DNA of 64,000 nucleotides from Methylovulum sp. (GTDB taxonomy: Bacteria; Pseudomonadota; Gammaproteobacteria; Methylococcales; Methylomonadaceae): contig JAURZI010000035.1 of the NCBI GenBank assembly GCA_030653435.1, positions 122,465 to 186,464 on the forward strand. The letters are read 5' to 3'. Of this stretch, positions 9,518 through 19,897 are shown in pieces (positions within the stretch are counted from its first letter, which is position 1; each line of letters begins with the position of its first letter). The notes below the pieces were generated by a model. The model saw nothing but the letters and a program-made list of their open reading frames with translations, searched no databases and was not told where the DNA came from. Made by a program: the position numbers and the translations under genes.

Positions 9518-9841
9518 ATGTTTGAGGTAGGTTTTTCAGAGCTGTGCATGATTGCGTTAGTAGCCTTGCTGGTGATAGGGCCTGAACGATTGCCGAAAGT
9601 GGCGCGCTTGGCAGGGTTTTGGATAGGCAAGGGCAGACATATGATGGCTAATGTCAAAGCTGAGATACATGCGGAACTTCAGGCTGAAGAAATGCGCCAG
9701 ATTTTTAAAGAGCAAGCCGGCTTGGAAGAGTTAGAAAATATGCGGACTGATTTTTCCGATACGGCAGATACGTTTAAGGCAGCGCTTGAACTGCCTACGG
9801 AAGAGGGCGCAAAACAGGTTAAAGAGTATGGGGCGGAATAG
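9518..9841 (+). CDS. tatB: Sec-independent translocase subunit TatB
   Basis: 107 residues: [21 protein letters not shown] membrane helix (in pieces), PERLPKVAR hinge, then a long amphipathic helix. The conserved Glu of the membrane segment (SELCMI) distinguishes TatB. With TatC it forms the receptor for twin-arginine precursors. It is short for TatB, which is common outside enterics. Its 3' end overlaps tatC by 14 bases. Confidence 0.92.
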   Translation: MFEVGFSELCMIALVALLVIGPERLPKVARLAGFWIGKGRHMMANVKAEIHAELQAEEMRQIFKEQAGLEELENMRTDFSDTADTFKAALELPTEEGAKQVKEYGAE

Positions 9842-10610
9842 TGTTGATGAGGCTGGTGAGCAGCCTTTTATCAGTCATCTGATTGAGTTGCGCGACCGGC
9901 TGTTACGCATCATCTTATGTGTGTTGGCGATATTTTTAGGCTTGGCGGCTTATGCTAATGAAATCTATAGTTTTTTAGCTGGGCCTTTGCTGAAGCATCT
10001 GCCCGAAAATAGCACGATGATCGCTATTGACGTGGCATCGCCTTTTTTTACACCCTTTAAGCTAGCCTTGATTGTGGCTATATTTGCCTCCGTCCCTGTC
10101 ATCCTTTATCAGTTCTGGGCGTTTGTCGCCCCTGGCCTTTATAAACGGGAGCAGCGCTTGATTTTGCCGTTACTGGTTGCCAGCACGTTGCTGTTTTATT
10201 TGGGTGTCGCTTTTGCCTATTTCGTCGTTTTTCCATTGGTTTTTGGGTTCTTAACGGCTGCGGCTCCTGCAGGCGTGGCAGTCATGACCGATATAGCCAA
10301 ATATCTGGATTTTGTTTTAGCGCTGTTTTTTGCCTTCGGTATTTGTTTTGAAGTGCCGGTATTCACTATTGTACTGGTTTGGACTGGGGTGACGAGTCCT
10401 GCGGATTTGGCTGAGAAACGGCCATACGTCATAGTCGGTGTATTTGTTATTGCGATGTTTTTAACGCCGCCTGATGCCATTTCACAAACATTGTTGGCGG
10501 TTCCGATGTGGATGCTGTTTGAGCTGGGCTTGCTGTTTTCCAGGTTTTTTGTACGCAAAACAGATGCTGATGATGTACAGCCAAGACTTGATAAAAACAG
10601 TAGCTATTAG
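9828..10610 (+). CDS. tatC: Sec-independent translocase subunit TatC
   Basis: 260 residues from ATG 9828 ([26 protein letters not shown] in pieces), chosen because AAAGAG precedes it and earlier in-frame residues do not look like TatC. Six membrane segments are visible, with the signature [11 protein letters not shown] at the N-terminus and [15 protein letters not shown] between helices 2 and 3; the FxxxFG-like [13 protein letters not shown] is in place. It recognises the twin-arginine signal. It converges on the ELM1-like gene with only 21 bases between stops. Confidence 0.96.
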   Translation: MGRNSVDEAGEQPFISHLIELRDRLLRIILCVLAIFLGLAAYANEIYSFLAGPLLKHLPENSTMIAIDVASPFFTPFKLALIVAIFASVPVILYQFWAFVAPGLYKREQRLILPLLVASTLLFYLGVAFAYFVVFPLVFGFLTAAAPAGVAVMTDIAKYLDFVLALFFAFGICFEVPVFTIVLVWTGVTSPADLAEKRPYVIVGVFVIAMFLTPPDAISQTLLAVPMWMLFELGLLFSRFFVRKTDADDVQPRLDKNSSY

Positions 10611-10631
10611 GCCATCTGCCAAGTTAACCTG

Positions 10632-11630
10632 CTAAATGGTCTCGCGAAGTCGGCGCTTTATCGCGTTGGCTAACCCTTCTGTCGGATCCGGTGGCGTGTA
10701 TGTCCAAGGTTCGAAGTTGTCGCAAAGTGGTCTGGCAGCGCCGTAATCAACGAGCCTGCCGACAATTTCCCGATGATAAGTTTCTGTGGCGTTGTCACTG
10801 AGATCTACCAGTAAGGGTTTACCGGTAAAAGCCGCTTCTGAACACATGGATAGCGAGTCGCCGGTCACAACGAACAGATCCGCGTGGGCGAGCAGTGCAT
10901 GGTAGACGCTGGTTTCTATTTGTCGCCAGTCAAAAAAACAACAGCTTAGACCAGCAAGTTCATTTTGCAATGCGGTGAACGCAGCAGTCGGGGTTCTGGG
11001 GCTGTTCGATACAACGATACTCCCACCTAATGATTTGCTAATTTTAGCGACGCGTCTAGCCAATAGCTTGGCATGGGTTGCATTAAAGCCGTTACAGTAA
11101 CGGGTATTACCGCCAACCAGCAATCCGATTATAGGTCTGGGCAGCTTGTTGAAGATGCTTTCATGCTGCTGGTAAACTGTTGCAAGCCTTGCGCGGGTAA
11201 GTTGATGGGGTACGCCAACCATTGTGATTATATTGGTGCCGATCAGTTGTGGCGAGGCTATGAGGTCATATTCACAAAGGCGTGGATGATGTTGTTCGGG
11301 CAAAATGGAGGCGAGATAGATGTTAAATAAACAGCCATCAAACAGCTTGCGTAAATCGGCAATTTCAGCGGTGGTTTCTTCTCCTGTGCCGCTGATGACC
11401 AACAATGGGACACCACCGCCATTGCCGTTACCGGTATATTTATGCTTAAGCATTTGTCCGTAGCTGTCGGCATCGCCGTCCGGCATAGGTACGATATCAT
11501 AACCATAGCCTAAACGTTCCGCCAGCCCGATACGGGCATGGCGTTCCCCGGTATAGGCGCTGTCCACGACCCATACCAGCGGTTGCGCGTTCTGGCGGGG
11601 ATTTTCTTTATTGAGGTATGTTATTGCCAT
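10632..11630 (-). CDS. ELM1-like (mito_fiss_Elm1) family protein
   Basis: 332 residues of the bacterial ELM1 family, named from a plant mitochondrial fission protein; the fold resembles GT-B glycosyltransferases. Visible marks are WVVDSAYTGERHAR, GLLVGGNTRY and VVTGDSLSMCSEA near the end, the latter resembling the sugar-nucleotide side of GT-B enzymes. Function in bacteria is not settled; a role in the cell envelope is often supposed. It starts three bases after the stop of the flavoprotein gene, so the two are one operon. Confidence 0.85.
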   Translation of the reverse strand: MAITYLNKENPRQNAQPLVWVVDSAYTGERHARIGLAERLGYGYDIVPMPDGDADSYGQMLKHKYTGNGNGGGVPLLVISGTGEETTAEIADLRKLFDGCLFNIYLASILPEQHHPRLCEYDLIASPQLIGTNIITMVGVPHQLTRARLATVYQQHESIFNKLPRPIIGLLVGGNTRYCNGFNATHAKLLARRVAKISKSLGGSIVVSNSPRTPTAAFTALQNELAGLSCCFFDWRQIETSVYHALLAHADLFVVTGDSLSMCSEAAFTGKPLLVDLSDNATETYHREIVGRLVDYGAARPLCDNFEPWTYTPPDPTEGLANAIKRRLRETI

Positions 11631-11633
11631 GGC

Positions 11634-12749
11634 TCATACTCGTTCGTCCACATCTTGCGCGGCAATGGCACCATCGGCGATTGCGCTGACTACGGACTGA
11701 TGCCTGGGGTTTGCCACATCGCCAATGGCATAAACCTGCGGAATGGAGGTACGCTTTAGCGGATCTGTATGTAAATATCCTGAAATTTTCGCTATGCCGG
11801 AAAAGCATTCAAAATCATCAAGGAATTCGGTGTTGGCTGCGAAACCGGTCCGGGCAAAAATGAGATCGGCTCTAATCCGTTCCATAACCGCGTCCGGTTT
11901 GAGTAAAGTGATTTCGATGCCGCTTTGCTGGCGTTGGAACGCGCAGACCTGGGTTTCCGTGTGTTCGATGATGAGGCCTTGTCCGATTAACGCCTCCACT
12001 TCTTTACGGATGGTGTTGCGGGCTTTGGGTCGGGAGCGCATCAACAGGAAGGTGCGCGCGCCAGCCAAAGCGGTATCTTTCGCCGTAAAGTGGGCGTTGT
12101 CGCCTCCACCAATTACGGCGACCGTCTTGCCCTGTAGTCCAGCCAGATTTTCAAGGTGGTCGGTAGGGGCGAAAGATACTAGCCCTGTGTCATATAGTGG
12201 CTGAAAACCCGGTACCCCGCTAAATATTTCATGGGCCAGCATTCGTACGCCTGTGGCAATCATGATTGCGCGCACCGATAAGCGTTGTGCCGTTTGGGCA
12301 AGATCTTCGATAATGAGATCGTAACCTGTTGCTGTTGCTGTTGCTGTTGCGGCAATCAATTTGCTGTTGCATCGGGTAGCGATGGCTTCATTGCGGACAT
12401 GTTCGGCGTAGAGGGTCGCAAGTTCTGCGCTGGCTCTGTTCGGCAAACCTAATACCCAGCGATTGGTTCGGTTTATGTGCAATAATTGCCCGCCTAGTTT
12501 TGCATTGTGCTCGATAATATGTGGTATGTAGCCCAGTTGCTTTAGCCACAAAGCACAAGACATGCCAGCCGCGCCACCGCCGATAATGGCGACCGCCATG
12601 GGGCTGTCCTGGAATTTGTCCATGGTGTTGCTGTTCAACGGTAACTGCTGGCTGAAAGTGCCTTGTTGCTTACTTGGCATGCGGTAGCGCTGGGATACGA
12701 CAGAATGCACGGGTTCCATGCACACACATCCATTCTCGGTAACATACAT
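11634..12749 (-). CDS. NAD(P)/FAD-dependent oxidoreductase, thioredoxin-reductase-like without the redox cysteines
   Basis: 371 residues. The FAD-binding AIIGGGAAGMSCAL (about residues 53-66), the NAD(P)-binding VIGGGDNAHFTA and the final YAIGDVANPR place it with thioredoxin reductase and YumC-type ferredoxin/flavodoxin reductases. The CxxC that TrxR carries in its NADPH domain is absent, so disulfide reduction is unlikely. ATG 12749 has AAGGTGA just upstream; ATG 12623 gives a more conventional N-terminus but lacks a binding site. The first 40 residues, with three cysteines or none conserved, are unexplained. It precedes the ELM1-like gene by three bases. Confidence 0.8.
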   Translation of the reverse strand: MYVTENGCVCMEPVHSVVSQRYRMPSKQQGTFSQQLPLNSNTMDKFQDSPMAVAIIGGGAAGMSCALWLKQLGYIPHIIEHNAKLGGQLLHINRTNRWVLGLPNRASAELATLYAEHVRNEAIATRCNSKLIAATATATATGYDLIIEDLAQTAQRLSVRAIMIATGVRMLAHEIFSGVPGFQPLYDTGLVSFAPTDHLENLAGLQGKTVAVIGGGDNAHFTAKDTALAGARTFLLMRSRPKARNTIRKEVEALIGQGLIIEHTETQVCAFQRQQSGIEITLLKPDAVMERIRADLIFARTGFAANTEFLDDFECFSGIAKISGYLHTDPLKRTSIPQVYAIGDVANPRHQSVVSAIADGAIAAQDVDERV

Positions 12750-12872
12750 TCACCTTGTATTTTTAGTGTTTATTTTGTTATTTGAGTCTTATGCCTCAGA
12801 GCACTTTACATTAATTTTTATTGGAAGCAAGAAAAAACAAGGCCTCGATAAGCAAGGTCTGATTGTCGGTCT

Positions 12873-13400
12873 CTACGGGCGTCGGCCATCTGATTGTTGT
12901 GACCACTCCATTTTAATGGGACAGCCAATATGCTGTTGCCCGTTATCGTTTTGGTGCATTTTTTGCCATAATTCGGCATAGCTTAGCTGAAGGACAGGAT
13001 GTGCTAATGTTGGGGCTATTTCTGCCAAGGGTTCAAGGACAAAGGCATAGTGTTCAATTTCAGCCCGTGGTATCTGTAGGTTGCCGTCATTGAATACCAG
13101 ATCGCCGTATAGTATAAGGTCCAGATCCAGCGTCCGTGCAGAAAACTTTTTACTGTCAAGTGTGCGTCCATAATCAAATTCAATTTGCCGTAGCTTTTTT
13201 TTGAGAATGTTGATGTCTAGTTCAGTGTCAAAACCTGCCACCAAGTTATAAAAGCTATCACCTGAAAAGCCTACTGGTTCATATTCATAGAGACTGGACA
13301 CCACCAGTTTGCCGAACTGTTGATCGAGTGCTTGTAAGCCTAGGGTGATATTTTTATGCCTATCAATATTACTGCCTATGCTGATATAGCTTCGGGTCAC
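12873..13400 (-). CDS. folK: 6-hydroxymethyl-7,8-dihydropterin pyrophosphokinase (first copy)
   Basis: 175 residues. YISIGSNIDRHKNI at the N-terminus and SARTLDLDLILYGD near residue 90 are the HPPK signature; the arginines of the ATP loop are present. It transfers pyrophosphate from ATP to the pterin in folate synthesis. It overlaps the upstream folB by four bases (coupled translation). A second, distinct FolK is encoded at 40169-40672. Confidence 0.92.
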   Translation of the reverse strand: MTRSYISIGSNIDRHKNITLGLQALDQQFGKLVVSSLYEYEPVGFSGDSFYNLVAGFDTELDINILKKKLRQIEFDYGRTLDSKKFSARTLDLDLILYGDLVFNDGNLQIPRAEIEHYAFVLEPLAEIAPTLAHPVLQLSYAELWQKMHQNDNGQQHIGCPIKMEWSQQSDGRRP

Positions 13401-13756
13401 AACTGCTTTTCCCCACGTTCGATAGTAATACCGACGTCTATACCGTTGCCAATAGCACCTTTTTTGTTCAGCGTTATTTTTACCCAGGGCACGTCAAATT
13501 CATTACGAAGGATTGCGGCTATTTCTGAAATCAAGCGCTCAACCAGAAAAAACTGGCTTTCTTTGACAAAATTGATAATTCGGTCAGACACGGTTTTATA
13601 GTCAAGCGTATATTGGATATCATCAGTTTCAGCCGCTTTTTGAATGTCAAATGCCATTTCAATGTCGAGAATAACGGTTTGTCTTTTTTCCCTTTCCCAA
13701 TCATAAATGCCGATGATGGCGTCTATTTCAAGCCCGCCTAAAAAAATGATATCCAT
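13397..13756 (-). CDS. folB: Dihydroneopterin aldolase
   Basis: 119 residues. GLEIDAIIGIYDWEREK carries the FolB signature (G-x-x-x-x-E pattern), LDYKTVSDRI and VERLISEIA follow, and the catalytic Lys lies in VKITLNKKGA. It cleaves dihydroneopterin to hydroxymethyldihydropterin, the substrate of FolK encoded right behind it. It is divergent from plsY. Confidence 0.93.
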   Translation of the reverse strand: MDIIFLGGLEIDAIIGIYDWEREKRQTVILDIEMAFDIQKAAETDDIQYTLDYKTVSDRIINFVKESQFFLVERLISEIAAILRNEFDVPWVKITLNKKGAIGNGIDVGITIERGEKQL

Positions 13757-13861
13757 AGTTATTTTCCGGTTATGATGTGCGCTTTAAAAAAGCAGTAAGT
13801 ATCAGGGAAATGCAGCTGGCTTACAAGCTCTGGCTTATAAACTCTAAATGACAGGTATGTA

Positions 13862-14434
13862 ATGGTTGAATGGTTGTTGGTTCCGGCGGCTTATTTGATA
13901 GGCTCGGTGTGTAGTGCAATTGTAGTTTGCCGGTTGATGGGCTTGCCAGACCCTCGTGAGCAGGGTTCAGGAAATCCAGGGGCAACCAATGTCATGCGTT
14001 TTGGCGGTAAGAAAGCCGCAGGTATCACTCTGTTGGGTGATTTGCTTAAAGGCTTGTGCCCCGTATATGTGGCGAATGTGCTGGGTGTTTCAATGGATTT
14101 GTTGGCTTTAATCGGGCTTGCTGCGTTTATGGGGCATTTATATCCTATCTTTTTCGGTTTCAAGGGCGGCAAAGGGGTGGCGACATCTGTAGGCGTGTTG
14201 CTAGGGTTTTCCTGGTGGTTAGGGGTTGCGGTGATTGGAACTTGGATTTTAATCTATAAACTGGGCAAGATTTCGTCTTTGTCGGCGCTGGTTGCTTCGG
14301 TATTGTCGCCGGTTTATGCCTGGTTTGTCGTCGGTGACAAAACTATAGTCACCGCATCGGCAGTCATGATGGTGTTTTTGTTGTGGCGCCATAAAAGCAA
14401 CATCCAACGTTTGATTTCAGGCCAGGAAGATTAG
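13862..14434 (+). CDS. plsY: Glycerol-3-phosphate acyltransferase PlsY
   Basis: 190 residues, five membrane segments. Signature [12 protein letters not shown] (first cytoplasmic motif) and [10 protein letters not shown] are intact. It acylates glycerol-3-phosphate with acyl phosphate in the inner membrane. AGGTATGTA precedes the ATG. It lies head-to-head with folB, and its stop overlaps that of the converging tsaD, a neighbour combination common in proteobacteria. Confidence 0.95.
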   Translation: MVEWLLVPAAYLIGSVCSAIVVCRLMGLPDPREQGSGNPGATNVMRFGGKKAAGITLLGDLLKGLCPVYVANVLGVSMDLLALIGLAAFMGHLYPIFFGFKGGKGVATSVGVLLGFSWWLGVAVIGTWILIYKLGKISSLSALVASVLSPVYAWFVVGDKTIVTASAVMMVFLLWRHKSNIQRLISGQED

Positions 14435-15444
14435 CTGGCGGTCAGAGTGTCGTTGATCGGCCAGCGCGGTCTAGCAAAAATTTCAAGGTCTTGTTGTTGG
14501 CCTAGCAGTAAGCGTTGGCAACCAGCATAAGCAATCATCGCGCCATTATCGGTGCAAAACTCCAGTCTAGGAAAATGGATTGCGACTTGTTCTTTGTTGG
14601 CCATTTCCGTCAGGGTGGCTCGAATATGCTGATTGGCGCTTACTCCACCGGCGACCACTAGCTTTTTCAAACCTGATTGTTGTAATGCCCGTTTACATTT
14701 GATGCTAAGTGTGTCGGCGACGGCATTTTGAAAGGCGGCAGCAATATCGGCTTTGTCTTGTTCGGTGTTCTCGGAGGCGTTTATCGTGTTGAGCGCGAAT
14801 GTTTTTAATCCGCTGAAGCTAAAATCTAATCCGGGTCGGTCTGTCATCGGACGCGGGAATTTGTGTTTCGGTTGGCCTTGTTTGGCCAGTGACGAAAGTT
14901 TGGCGCCGCCAGGATAACCTAAGCCAAGCATTTTTGCAGTTTTATCGAACGCTTCGCCTACCGCATCATCTAGCGATTCACCTAAAAGCCGGTAGCTGCC
15001 TATGTTTTCTACTTGTATCAATAAGGTGTGTCCACCAGAAATCAACAGGGCGACAAAAGGCATCTCCGGTGGGTTTTTTTCCAGCATAGGCGCAAGTAAA
15101 TGACCTTCCATATGGTGGACGGCGATCGCGGGAATTTGCCATGCCCAAGCGAGGCTTCTTGCTGTTGATGCGCCAACCAGTAATGCACCCATTAAACCTG
15201 GGCCGGCAGTGTAGGCTATGCCACCCATGTCGTTGCTTTTCAAATAGCTTTCTTGTAACACCTGCTTGATCAGCGGAACTAATTTACGGATATGGTCGCG
15301 TGATGCGAGTTCAGGCACAACGCCGCCGTATTCGCTGTGCATGTCAACCTGACTATATAAACAATGGCCCATTAAGCCGAATTGATCGTGATAAATGGCG
15401 ACACCGGTTTCGTCACAAGAGGTTTCTATGCCTAAAACATACAT
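14431..15444 (-). CDS. tsaD: tRNA N6-adenosine threonylcarbamoyltransferase TsaD
   Basis: 337 residues. [16 protein letters not shown] opens the ASKHA fold, the metal-binding His pair is in [11 protein letters not shown], and the nucleotide motif [10 protein letters not shown] is near residue 265. With TsaB and TsaE it makes t6A37 in ANN-decoding tRNAs, including the CAU tRNA-Ile-type gene downstream of rpoD. It is divergent from rpsU and its stop overlaps the stop of plsY. Confidence 0.97.
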   Translation of the reverse strand: MYVLGIETSCDETGVAIYHDQFGLMGHCLYSQVDMHSEYGGVVPELASRDHIRKLVPLIKQVLQESYLKSNDMGGIAYTAGPGLMGALLVGASTARSLAWAWQIPAIAVHHMEGHLLAPMLEKNPPEMPFVALLISGGHTLLIQVENIGSYRLLGESLDDAVGEAFDKTAKMLGLGYPGGAKLSSLAKQGQPKHKFPRPMTDRPGLDFSFSGLKTFALNTINASENTEQDKADIAAAFQNAVADTLSIKCKRALQQSGLKKLVVAGGVSANQHIRATLTEMANKEQVAIHFPRLEFCTDNGAMIAYAGCQRLLLGQQQDLEIFARPRWPINDTLTAS

Positions 15445-15451
15445 TGAGTTT

Positions 15452-15480
15452 TTGATAATTGATAAAGTAAAAGGTATAAT
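15452..15480 (+). promoter_or_regulatory. Sigma70 promoter of the rpsU-dnaG-rpoD operon
   Basis: TTGATA (15452-15457) and TATAAT (15475-15480) are separated by exactly 17 bases, about 68 bases before the rpsU start. The sequence TGGATCATT then occurs twice in the leader (near 15500 and just before the ATG), which may matter for S21-linked translational control. Confidence 0.8.
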
Positions 15481-15548
15481 AAAGGGCTTTTTAAGCTCAA
15501 TGGATCATTGTGTCCATATTCGAATATTAACATAGTTGGATCATTATA

Positions 15549-15782
15549 ATGCCGTCAGTAAAAATTAAAGAAAACGAACCTTTTGATATTGCAATTCGCC
15601 GTTTTAAACGTGCTTGTGAGAAAGCAGGCGTATTGGCAGAGGTTCGTCGTCGTGAGTTTTATGAAAAACCAACAGCAGAACGTAAGCGTAAAGGTGCTGC
15701 AGCTGTCAAACGCCACTTGAAAAAATTGGCTAGAGAGCGTTATGCGCTGAAAAACTTACGTCGTGGCCGTCCAACCCTCTAA
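15549..15782 (+). CDS. rpsU: 30S ribosomal protein S21
   Basis: 77 residues, strongly basic, with the S21 start [21 protein letters not shown] (in pieces), the central [11 protein letters not shown] and a lysine/arginine-rich tail. It is the first gene of the macromolecular synthesis operon and is preceded by a near-consensus promoter. Confidence 0.96.
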   Translation: MPSVKIKENEPFDIAIRRFKRACEKAGVLAEVRRREFYEKPTAERKRKGAAAVKRHLKKLARERYALKNLRRGRPTL

Positions 15783-15797
15783 TCAGGCTTAAATATA

Positions 15798-16247
15798 ATG
15801 GATATGCTCACGGACCGTGTCAAGGAAGATATGAAGGCGGCTATGAAAAGCGGCAATAAGACAAGATTGGGTGTGATTCGTTTGATTTTGTCCGCTATTA
15901 AGCAAGTAGAGGTTGATGAGCGCATCGTATTGGATAATGGGCGCGTCATTCTTGTGCTTGATAAGATGCTTAAACAGCGTCGTGAGTCTATTAAGCAATT
16001 TGCCGATGCAGGTCGGGATGACTTGGTTGCTATAGAAGAGGCTGAAGTTTTGGTTATTCAGGACTTTCTTCCCCAACCGCTTAATGGTGTTGAAATTGAT
16101 GCCATGGTAGATGCAGCGGTCAAGGAATCGGGTGCTGTGTATATTAAGGATATGGGCAAAGTTATGGGCTTGTTGAAAGCAAAAATGCAAGGCCGGGCTG
16201 ATATGTCTATTGTTAGTGCGAAAATCAAGGCGGCGCTGGCTGAATAA
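15798..16247 (+). CDS. GatB/YqeY domain protein
   Basis: 149 residues of the YqeY family, resembling the tail domain of GatB. Marks are MKSGNKTRLGVIRLILSAIKQ, the EEAEVLVIQDFLPQPL stretch and the C-terminal GRADMSIVSAKIKAAL. The domain binds tRNA in GatB; the role of the free protein is unclear. Its position between rpsU and dnaG is common outside enterics. Confidence 0.92.
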   Translation: MDMLTDRVKEDMKAAMKSGNKTRLGVIRLILSAIKQVEVDERIVLDNGRVILVLDKMLKQRRESIKQFADAGRDDLVAIEEAEVLVIQDFLPQPLNGVEIDAMVDAAVKESGAVYIKDMGKVMGLLKAKMQGRADMSIVSAKIKAALAE

Positions 16248-16269
16248 TTTTTTATTGTCCGGGTAGGGT

Positions 16270-17994
16270 ATGTCCGGGGGTAGAATTCCTCGAGGGTTTA
16301 TTGATGAGCTCTTAATGCGGGTTGATATCGTCGATTTAATCGATTCGCACGTTCCGCTAAAAAAAACGGGTACAAATTATGTCGCCCGTTGTCCATTTCA
16401 TGTCGAAAAAACCCCCAGTTTTTCTGTAAGTCGGCCAAAGCAGTTTTTTCATTGTTTTGGCTGTGGTGTCAGCGGTAATGCCATTAGTTTTTTAATGGAT
16501 TATAGCCATCTTGATTTTGTCGAGGCTGTTGAGGATTTGGCTGCTTTTGCCGGTCTTGATGTGCCTAGGGAGTCAAGTATTGGTAAGGTTGGGTCGGCTA
16601 AAACTGATTTAAGCGATCTTTATCTTCTCATGGAGCAGGTTGCGACTTTTTATGTGGAGCAGTTGCGGGCGGATGACGGCGGCAAAAAAGCAGTTGCGTA
16701 TTTAAAAAGCAGGGGCGTAAAAAGTGAAATAGCCAGTGATTTCATGTTGGGTTATGCGCCACGTGAATGGCGAGCTTTAGCCGCAAAATTTAATCAGCAG
16801 TTATTAATAGATGCGGGGCTGCTAGGGCTTAGTGATGGTGGCAGCATTTATGCTCGGTTTCGCGACAGGATCATGTTTCCTATCAGGGATAAGCGGGCCA
16901 GGATTATAGGTTTTGGCGGAAGGGTGCTGGATGATACATTACCTAAGTACTTGAATTCTCCAGAAACGCCCTTATTTCATAAAAGCCGCGAAGTATATGG
17001 CTTATATGAATTGCTTAAAAAAAATCCTAAGCCGCAGAGAATTCTGATGGTTGAGGGCTATATGGATGTTATTGCGTTGGCGCAGTTTGGCATTGATTAT
17101 GCCGTCGCAGCACTAGGGACAGCTACATCGCAAGCGCACCTTGATTTGCTGTTCCGATTTTCATCGGAGTTGGTTTTTTGCTTTGATGGTGATAAGGCAG
17201 GTAAAGATGCGGCATGGCGAGCGATAGCATCTGTTTTTCCGGCCTTAAAAGGTGCGCGGAAGATTCGTATCATGTTGTTGCCGCAAAATCATGATCCTGA
17301 TTCGCTAGTTCGTCAAGAGGGGCTGGAAAAGTTCACGAGTCGCGTACAGGAGGCTCAGGTCTTGTCAGATTATTTTTTTGAAAATTTTTCTAAAGACTTG
17401 AGGTTGTCAGAAATGGAAGGTCGCCACGGATTGATAACTGAGGCTGAATCATATTTGACGCAGTTACCTATTGGTGCATATCGGGCTATGATGGTTGGCG
17501 AGTTATCAAATTTGGCTAAACTGAATATTTTAGATAATGAAGCTATACTCGCTTATAAAAGACAGGAAAAAAAACATAGGATAAAAACGGGCCGACCATC
17601 GGTGCCAAGTTTTGTTATCGCTTTGCTGCTTCAGAATCCTAGGCTTATTGAGGTTGTCGAGCAAAAAGAGATTGACTGGAATCTTTTGGAGTTTGATGGT
17701 ATCGAAAGGTTTAGAAATATCCTGCAAGTGATCGCTGATAAAAAGCCGACAAACTATGGTGTTTTATTAGAAGCTTATCGGGGGCATGAGGATGAGAGCG
17801 TTGTTAAAAAGCTGGCTGCCTTGGATTTATTAACCCCAGAAGACGGCTTGGAAGCGGAATTTAGTGGTGCGCTGGATAAATTGGTCGCGCAGGGAAGAGG
17901 GGCTCGTTTTGATCGGTTGTTAGCTAAAGAGAAGTCAGTGGGCTTGGTTCCGCAAGAAAAGGAGGAGCTGAAGCGCTTGTTGAGGATGAAGTAA
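16270..17994 (+). CDS. dnaG: DNA primase DnaG
   Basis: 574 residues. The N-terminal zinc ribbon reads CPFHVEKTPSF then FHCFGCG; the TOPRIM core includes ILMVEGYMDV and the acidic FCFDGDKAGKDAA; the C-terminal helicase-binding domain follows. It makes RNA primers at the replication fork. It lies 22 bases after yqeY in the operon. Confidence 0.97.
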   Translation: MSGGRIPRGFIDELLMRVDIVDLIDSHVPLKKTGTNYVARCPFHVEKTPSFSVSRPKQFFHCFGCGVSGNAISFLMDYSHLDFVEAVEDLAAFAGLDVPRESSIGKVGSAKTDLSDLYLLMEQVATFYVEQLRADDGGKKAVAYLKSRGVKSEIASDFMLGYAPREWRALAAKFNQQLLIDAGLLGLSDGGSIYARFRDRIMFPIRDKRARIIGFGGRVLDDTLPKYLNSPETPLFHKSREVYGLYELLKKNPKPQRILMVEGYMDVIALAQFGIDYAVAALGTATSQAHLDLLFRFSSELVFCFDGDKAGKDAAWRAIASVFPALKGARKIRIMLLPQNHDPDSLVRQEGLEKFTSRVQEAQVLSDYFFENFSKDLRLSEMEGRHGLITEAESYLTQLPIGAYRAMMVGELSNLAKLNILDNEAILAYKRQEKKHRIKTGRPSVPSFVIALLLQNPRLIEVVEQKEIDWNLLEFDGIERFRNILQVIADKKPTNYGVLLEAYRGHEDESVVKKLAALDLLTPEDGLEAEFSGALDKLVAQGRGARFDRLLAKEKSVGLVPQEKEELKRLLRMK

Positions 17995-18076
17995 AAGAAT
18001 TGATATAATATAAAATTTGTAGTAAAATTTCCGGTTCAGCAAACTGATGCTGGGCAGGGTATTCGGTGAGAAAATG

Positions 18077-19885
18077 ATGAATCAAGAACAACAGCAATCC
18101 CAGCTTAAACAATTGATAGCCAAAGGCAAGGTGCAGGGATACCTGACTTATGCCGAGGTGAATGACCATCTGCCCAGTGATATAGTTGATCCTGAACAAA
18201 TTGAAGATATTATTGGCATGATCAATGATATGGGAATTCAGGTTTATGAAGTTGCTCCTGATGAAGATTCCCTTATCACGGATTCCGCAACAGTCACCAC
18301 CGATGATGAGGATGCCGAAGAGGTTGCTGCCCTAGCTTCTGTAGACAGCGAGTTTGGCAGGACGACTGATCCAGTACGCATGTATATGCGGGAAATGGGT
18401 TCTGTGGAATTGTTGACTCGAGCCGATGAGTTAAAAATCGCCAAGCGCATCGAAGAAGGTCAGCAGCAACTCGTTAAAGCGATATCCCGATCTTGTATTG
18501 TGGTTGAAGATTTTTTACAATCGTTCGATTCAATTTCCGGTGAAGAGGGTGGAGTTAGGCTGACGGATTTGATTTCTGGCTTTGTCGATTTAAGCGAGCC
18601 GGAAGATCTGGTCAGCGCACAACCAGTTAGCGATGTTGTTGTCGAGGCTACGCCTGAGGATGAGCTAAAAGGGCTTAATTACGAAGAAGTTCAAGATAAG
18701 GTTGAAGTGCTAAGAAAGCAGTTGTCGGTTGCTTCAACGGCTATAAAAAAGCATGGCTATACCAGCGAAAAAACAGAGAATGCGTTTGAAGCGTTGGCTG
18801 ATTTGTTCATGGAATTTAAATGGACGCCGCAATATTTAAAAAAGTTAACGGCTATTATTCCAAACGGTGTTGCCACGGTTCGTGAGCAGGAAAAACAGAT
18901 TCTGGATGTTTTTGTTAAATATGCAAAAATGCCGCGTAAAGATTTTATTGTGTCATTTACCGATCATGAGTCTGATTCGGCATGGCTGGATCAGTTTTTA
19001 GATACTGGGCATGACTATTCCGAAGATCTAAAGCCGCACGAGAAAGAGCTAAGGAAAGCCCAAAAAATATTAGCTGAAATCGAGTCAGAATATGGATTGA
19101 CGATTAATGGCTTAAAAGATATTAATCGACGCATGTCTATTGGCGAAGCCAAAGCTAGGCGCGCTAAAAAAGAGATGATTGAAGCTAATTTGAGGTTAGT
19201 CATTTCCATTGCAAAAAAATACACTAACCGTGGCTTGCAATTTTTGGATCTTATTCAAGAAGGTAACATCGGGCTAATGAAGGCGGTTGATAAATTTGAA
19301 TACCGTCGCGGTTATAAGTTTTCTACCTATGCCACATGGTGGATCAGGCAAGCAATTACCCGATCTATAGCTGACCAAGCCAGAACCATCCGTATTCCGG
19401 TACACATGATCGAAACGATCAATAAATTGAACCGTATATCGCGGCAGATTTTGCAGGAAATGGGGCGTGAGGCGACGCCTGAAGAGTTGGCGGAACGTAT
19501 GGAAATGCCTGAAGATAAAGTGCGTAAGGTATTGAAAATTGCTAAAGAACCTATTTCCATGGAAACACCGATTGGCGATGATGAAGATTCTCACTTGGGG
19601 GATTTCATAGAGGATGGTAAAGTATTGTCCCCAGTGGAAGCGGCTACGATTGCCGGTTTGCGTGAATCCACGCAAAATGTGTTGGCGGGGTTGACTGCAC
19701 GGGAGGCAAAAGTTTTACGCATGCGTTTTGGAATCAACATGAATACCGACCATACTTTGGAAGAAGTTGGCAAACAGTTTGATGTGACGCGTGAACGCAT
19801 CCGTCAGATTGAAGCAAAAGCATTAAGAAAACTAAGGCATCCATCAAGATCGGAGCAACTGAGATGTTTCTTGGATGGTGAATAG
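18077..19885 (+). CDS. rpoD: RNA polymerase primary sigma factor sigma70
   Basis: About 602 residues. Region 1.1 ([24 protein letters not shown], in pieces), region 1.2, a long non-conserved region, region 2 with the core-binding [20 protein letters not shown] and [13 protein letters not shown], region 3 and region 4 with [18 protein letters not shown]. Two adjacent ATG codons (18074, 18077) follow GGTGAG; 18077 has the better spacing. A further upstream in-frame ATG at 18047 is unlikely. Last protein gene of the operon. Confidence 0.97.
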   Translation: MNQEQQQSQLKQLIAKGKVQGYLTYAEVNDHLPSDIVDPEQIEDIIGMINDMGIQVYEVAPDEDSLITDSATVTTDDEDAEEVAALASVDSEFGRTTDPVRMYMREMGSVELLTRADELKIAKRIEEGQQQLVKAISRSCIVVEDFLQSFDSISGEEGGVRLTDLISGFVDLSEPEDLVSAQPVSDVVVEATPEDELKGLNYEEVQDKVEVLRKQLSVASTAIKKHGYTSEKTENAFEALADLFMEFKWTPQYLKKLTAIIPNGVATVREQEKQILDVFVKYAKMPRKDFIVSFTDHESDSAWLDQFLDTGHDYSEDLKPHEKELRKAQKILAEIESEYGLTINGLKDINRRMSIGEAKARRAKKEMIEANLRLVISIAKKYTNRGLQFLDLIQEGNIGLMKAVDKFEYRRGYKFSTYATWWIRQAITRSIADQARTIRIPVHMIETINKLNRISRQILQEMGREATPEELAERMEMPEDKVRKVLKIAKEPISMETPIGDDEDSHLGDFIEDGKVLSPVEAATIAGLRESTQNVLAGLTAREAKVLRMRFGINMNTDHTLEEVGKQFDVTRERIRQIEAKALRKLRHPSRSEQLRCFLDGE

Positions 19886-19897
19886 ATAACGAATAGA

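Noticed and set aside
10217..10558. 113-codon minus-strand frame inside tatC
   Set aside because: It is the antisense of a well-conserved membrane protein gene and shows no domain.
12718..12981. 87-codon plus-strand hydrophobic frame at the start of the flavoprotein gene
   Set aside because: It is antisense to the flavoprotein start and to folK, with no ribosome binding site.
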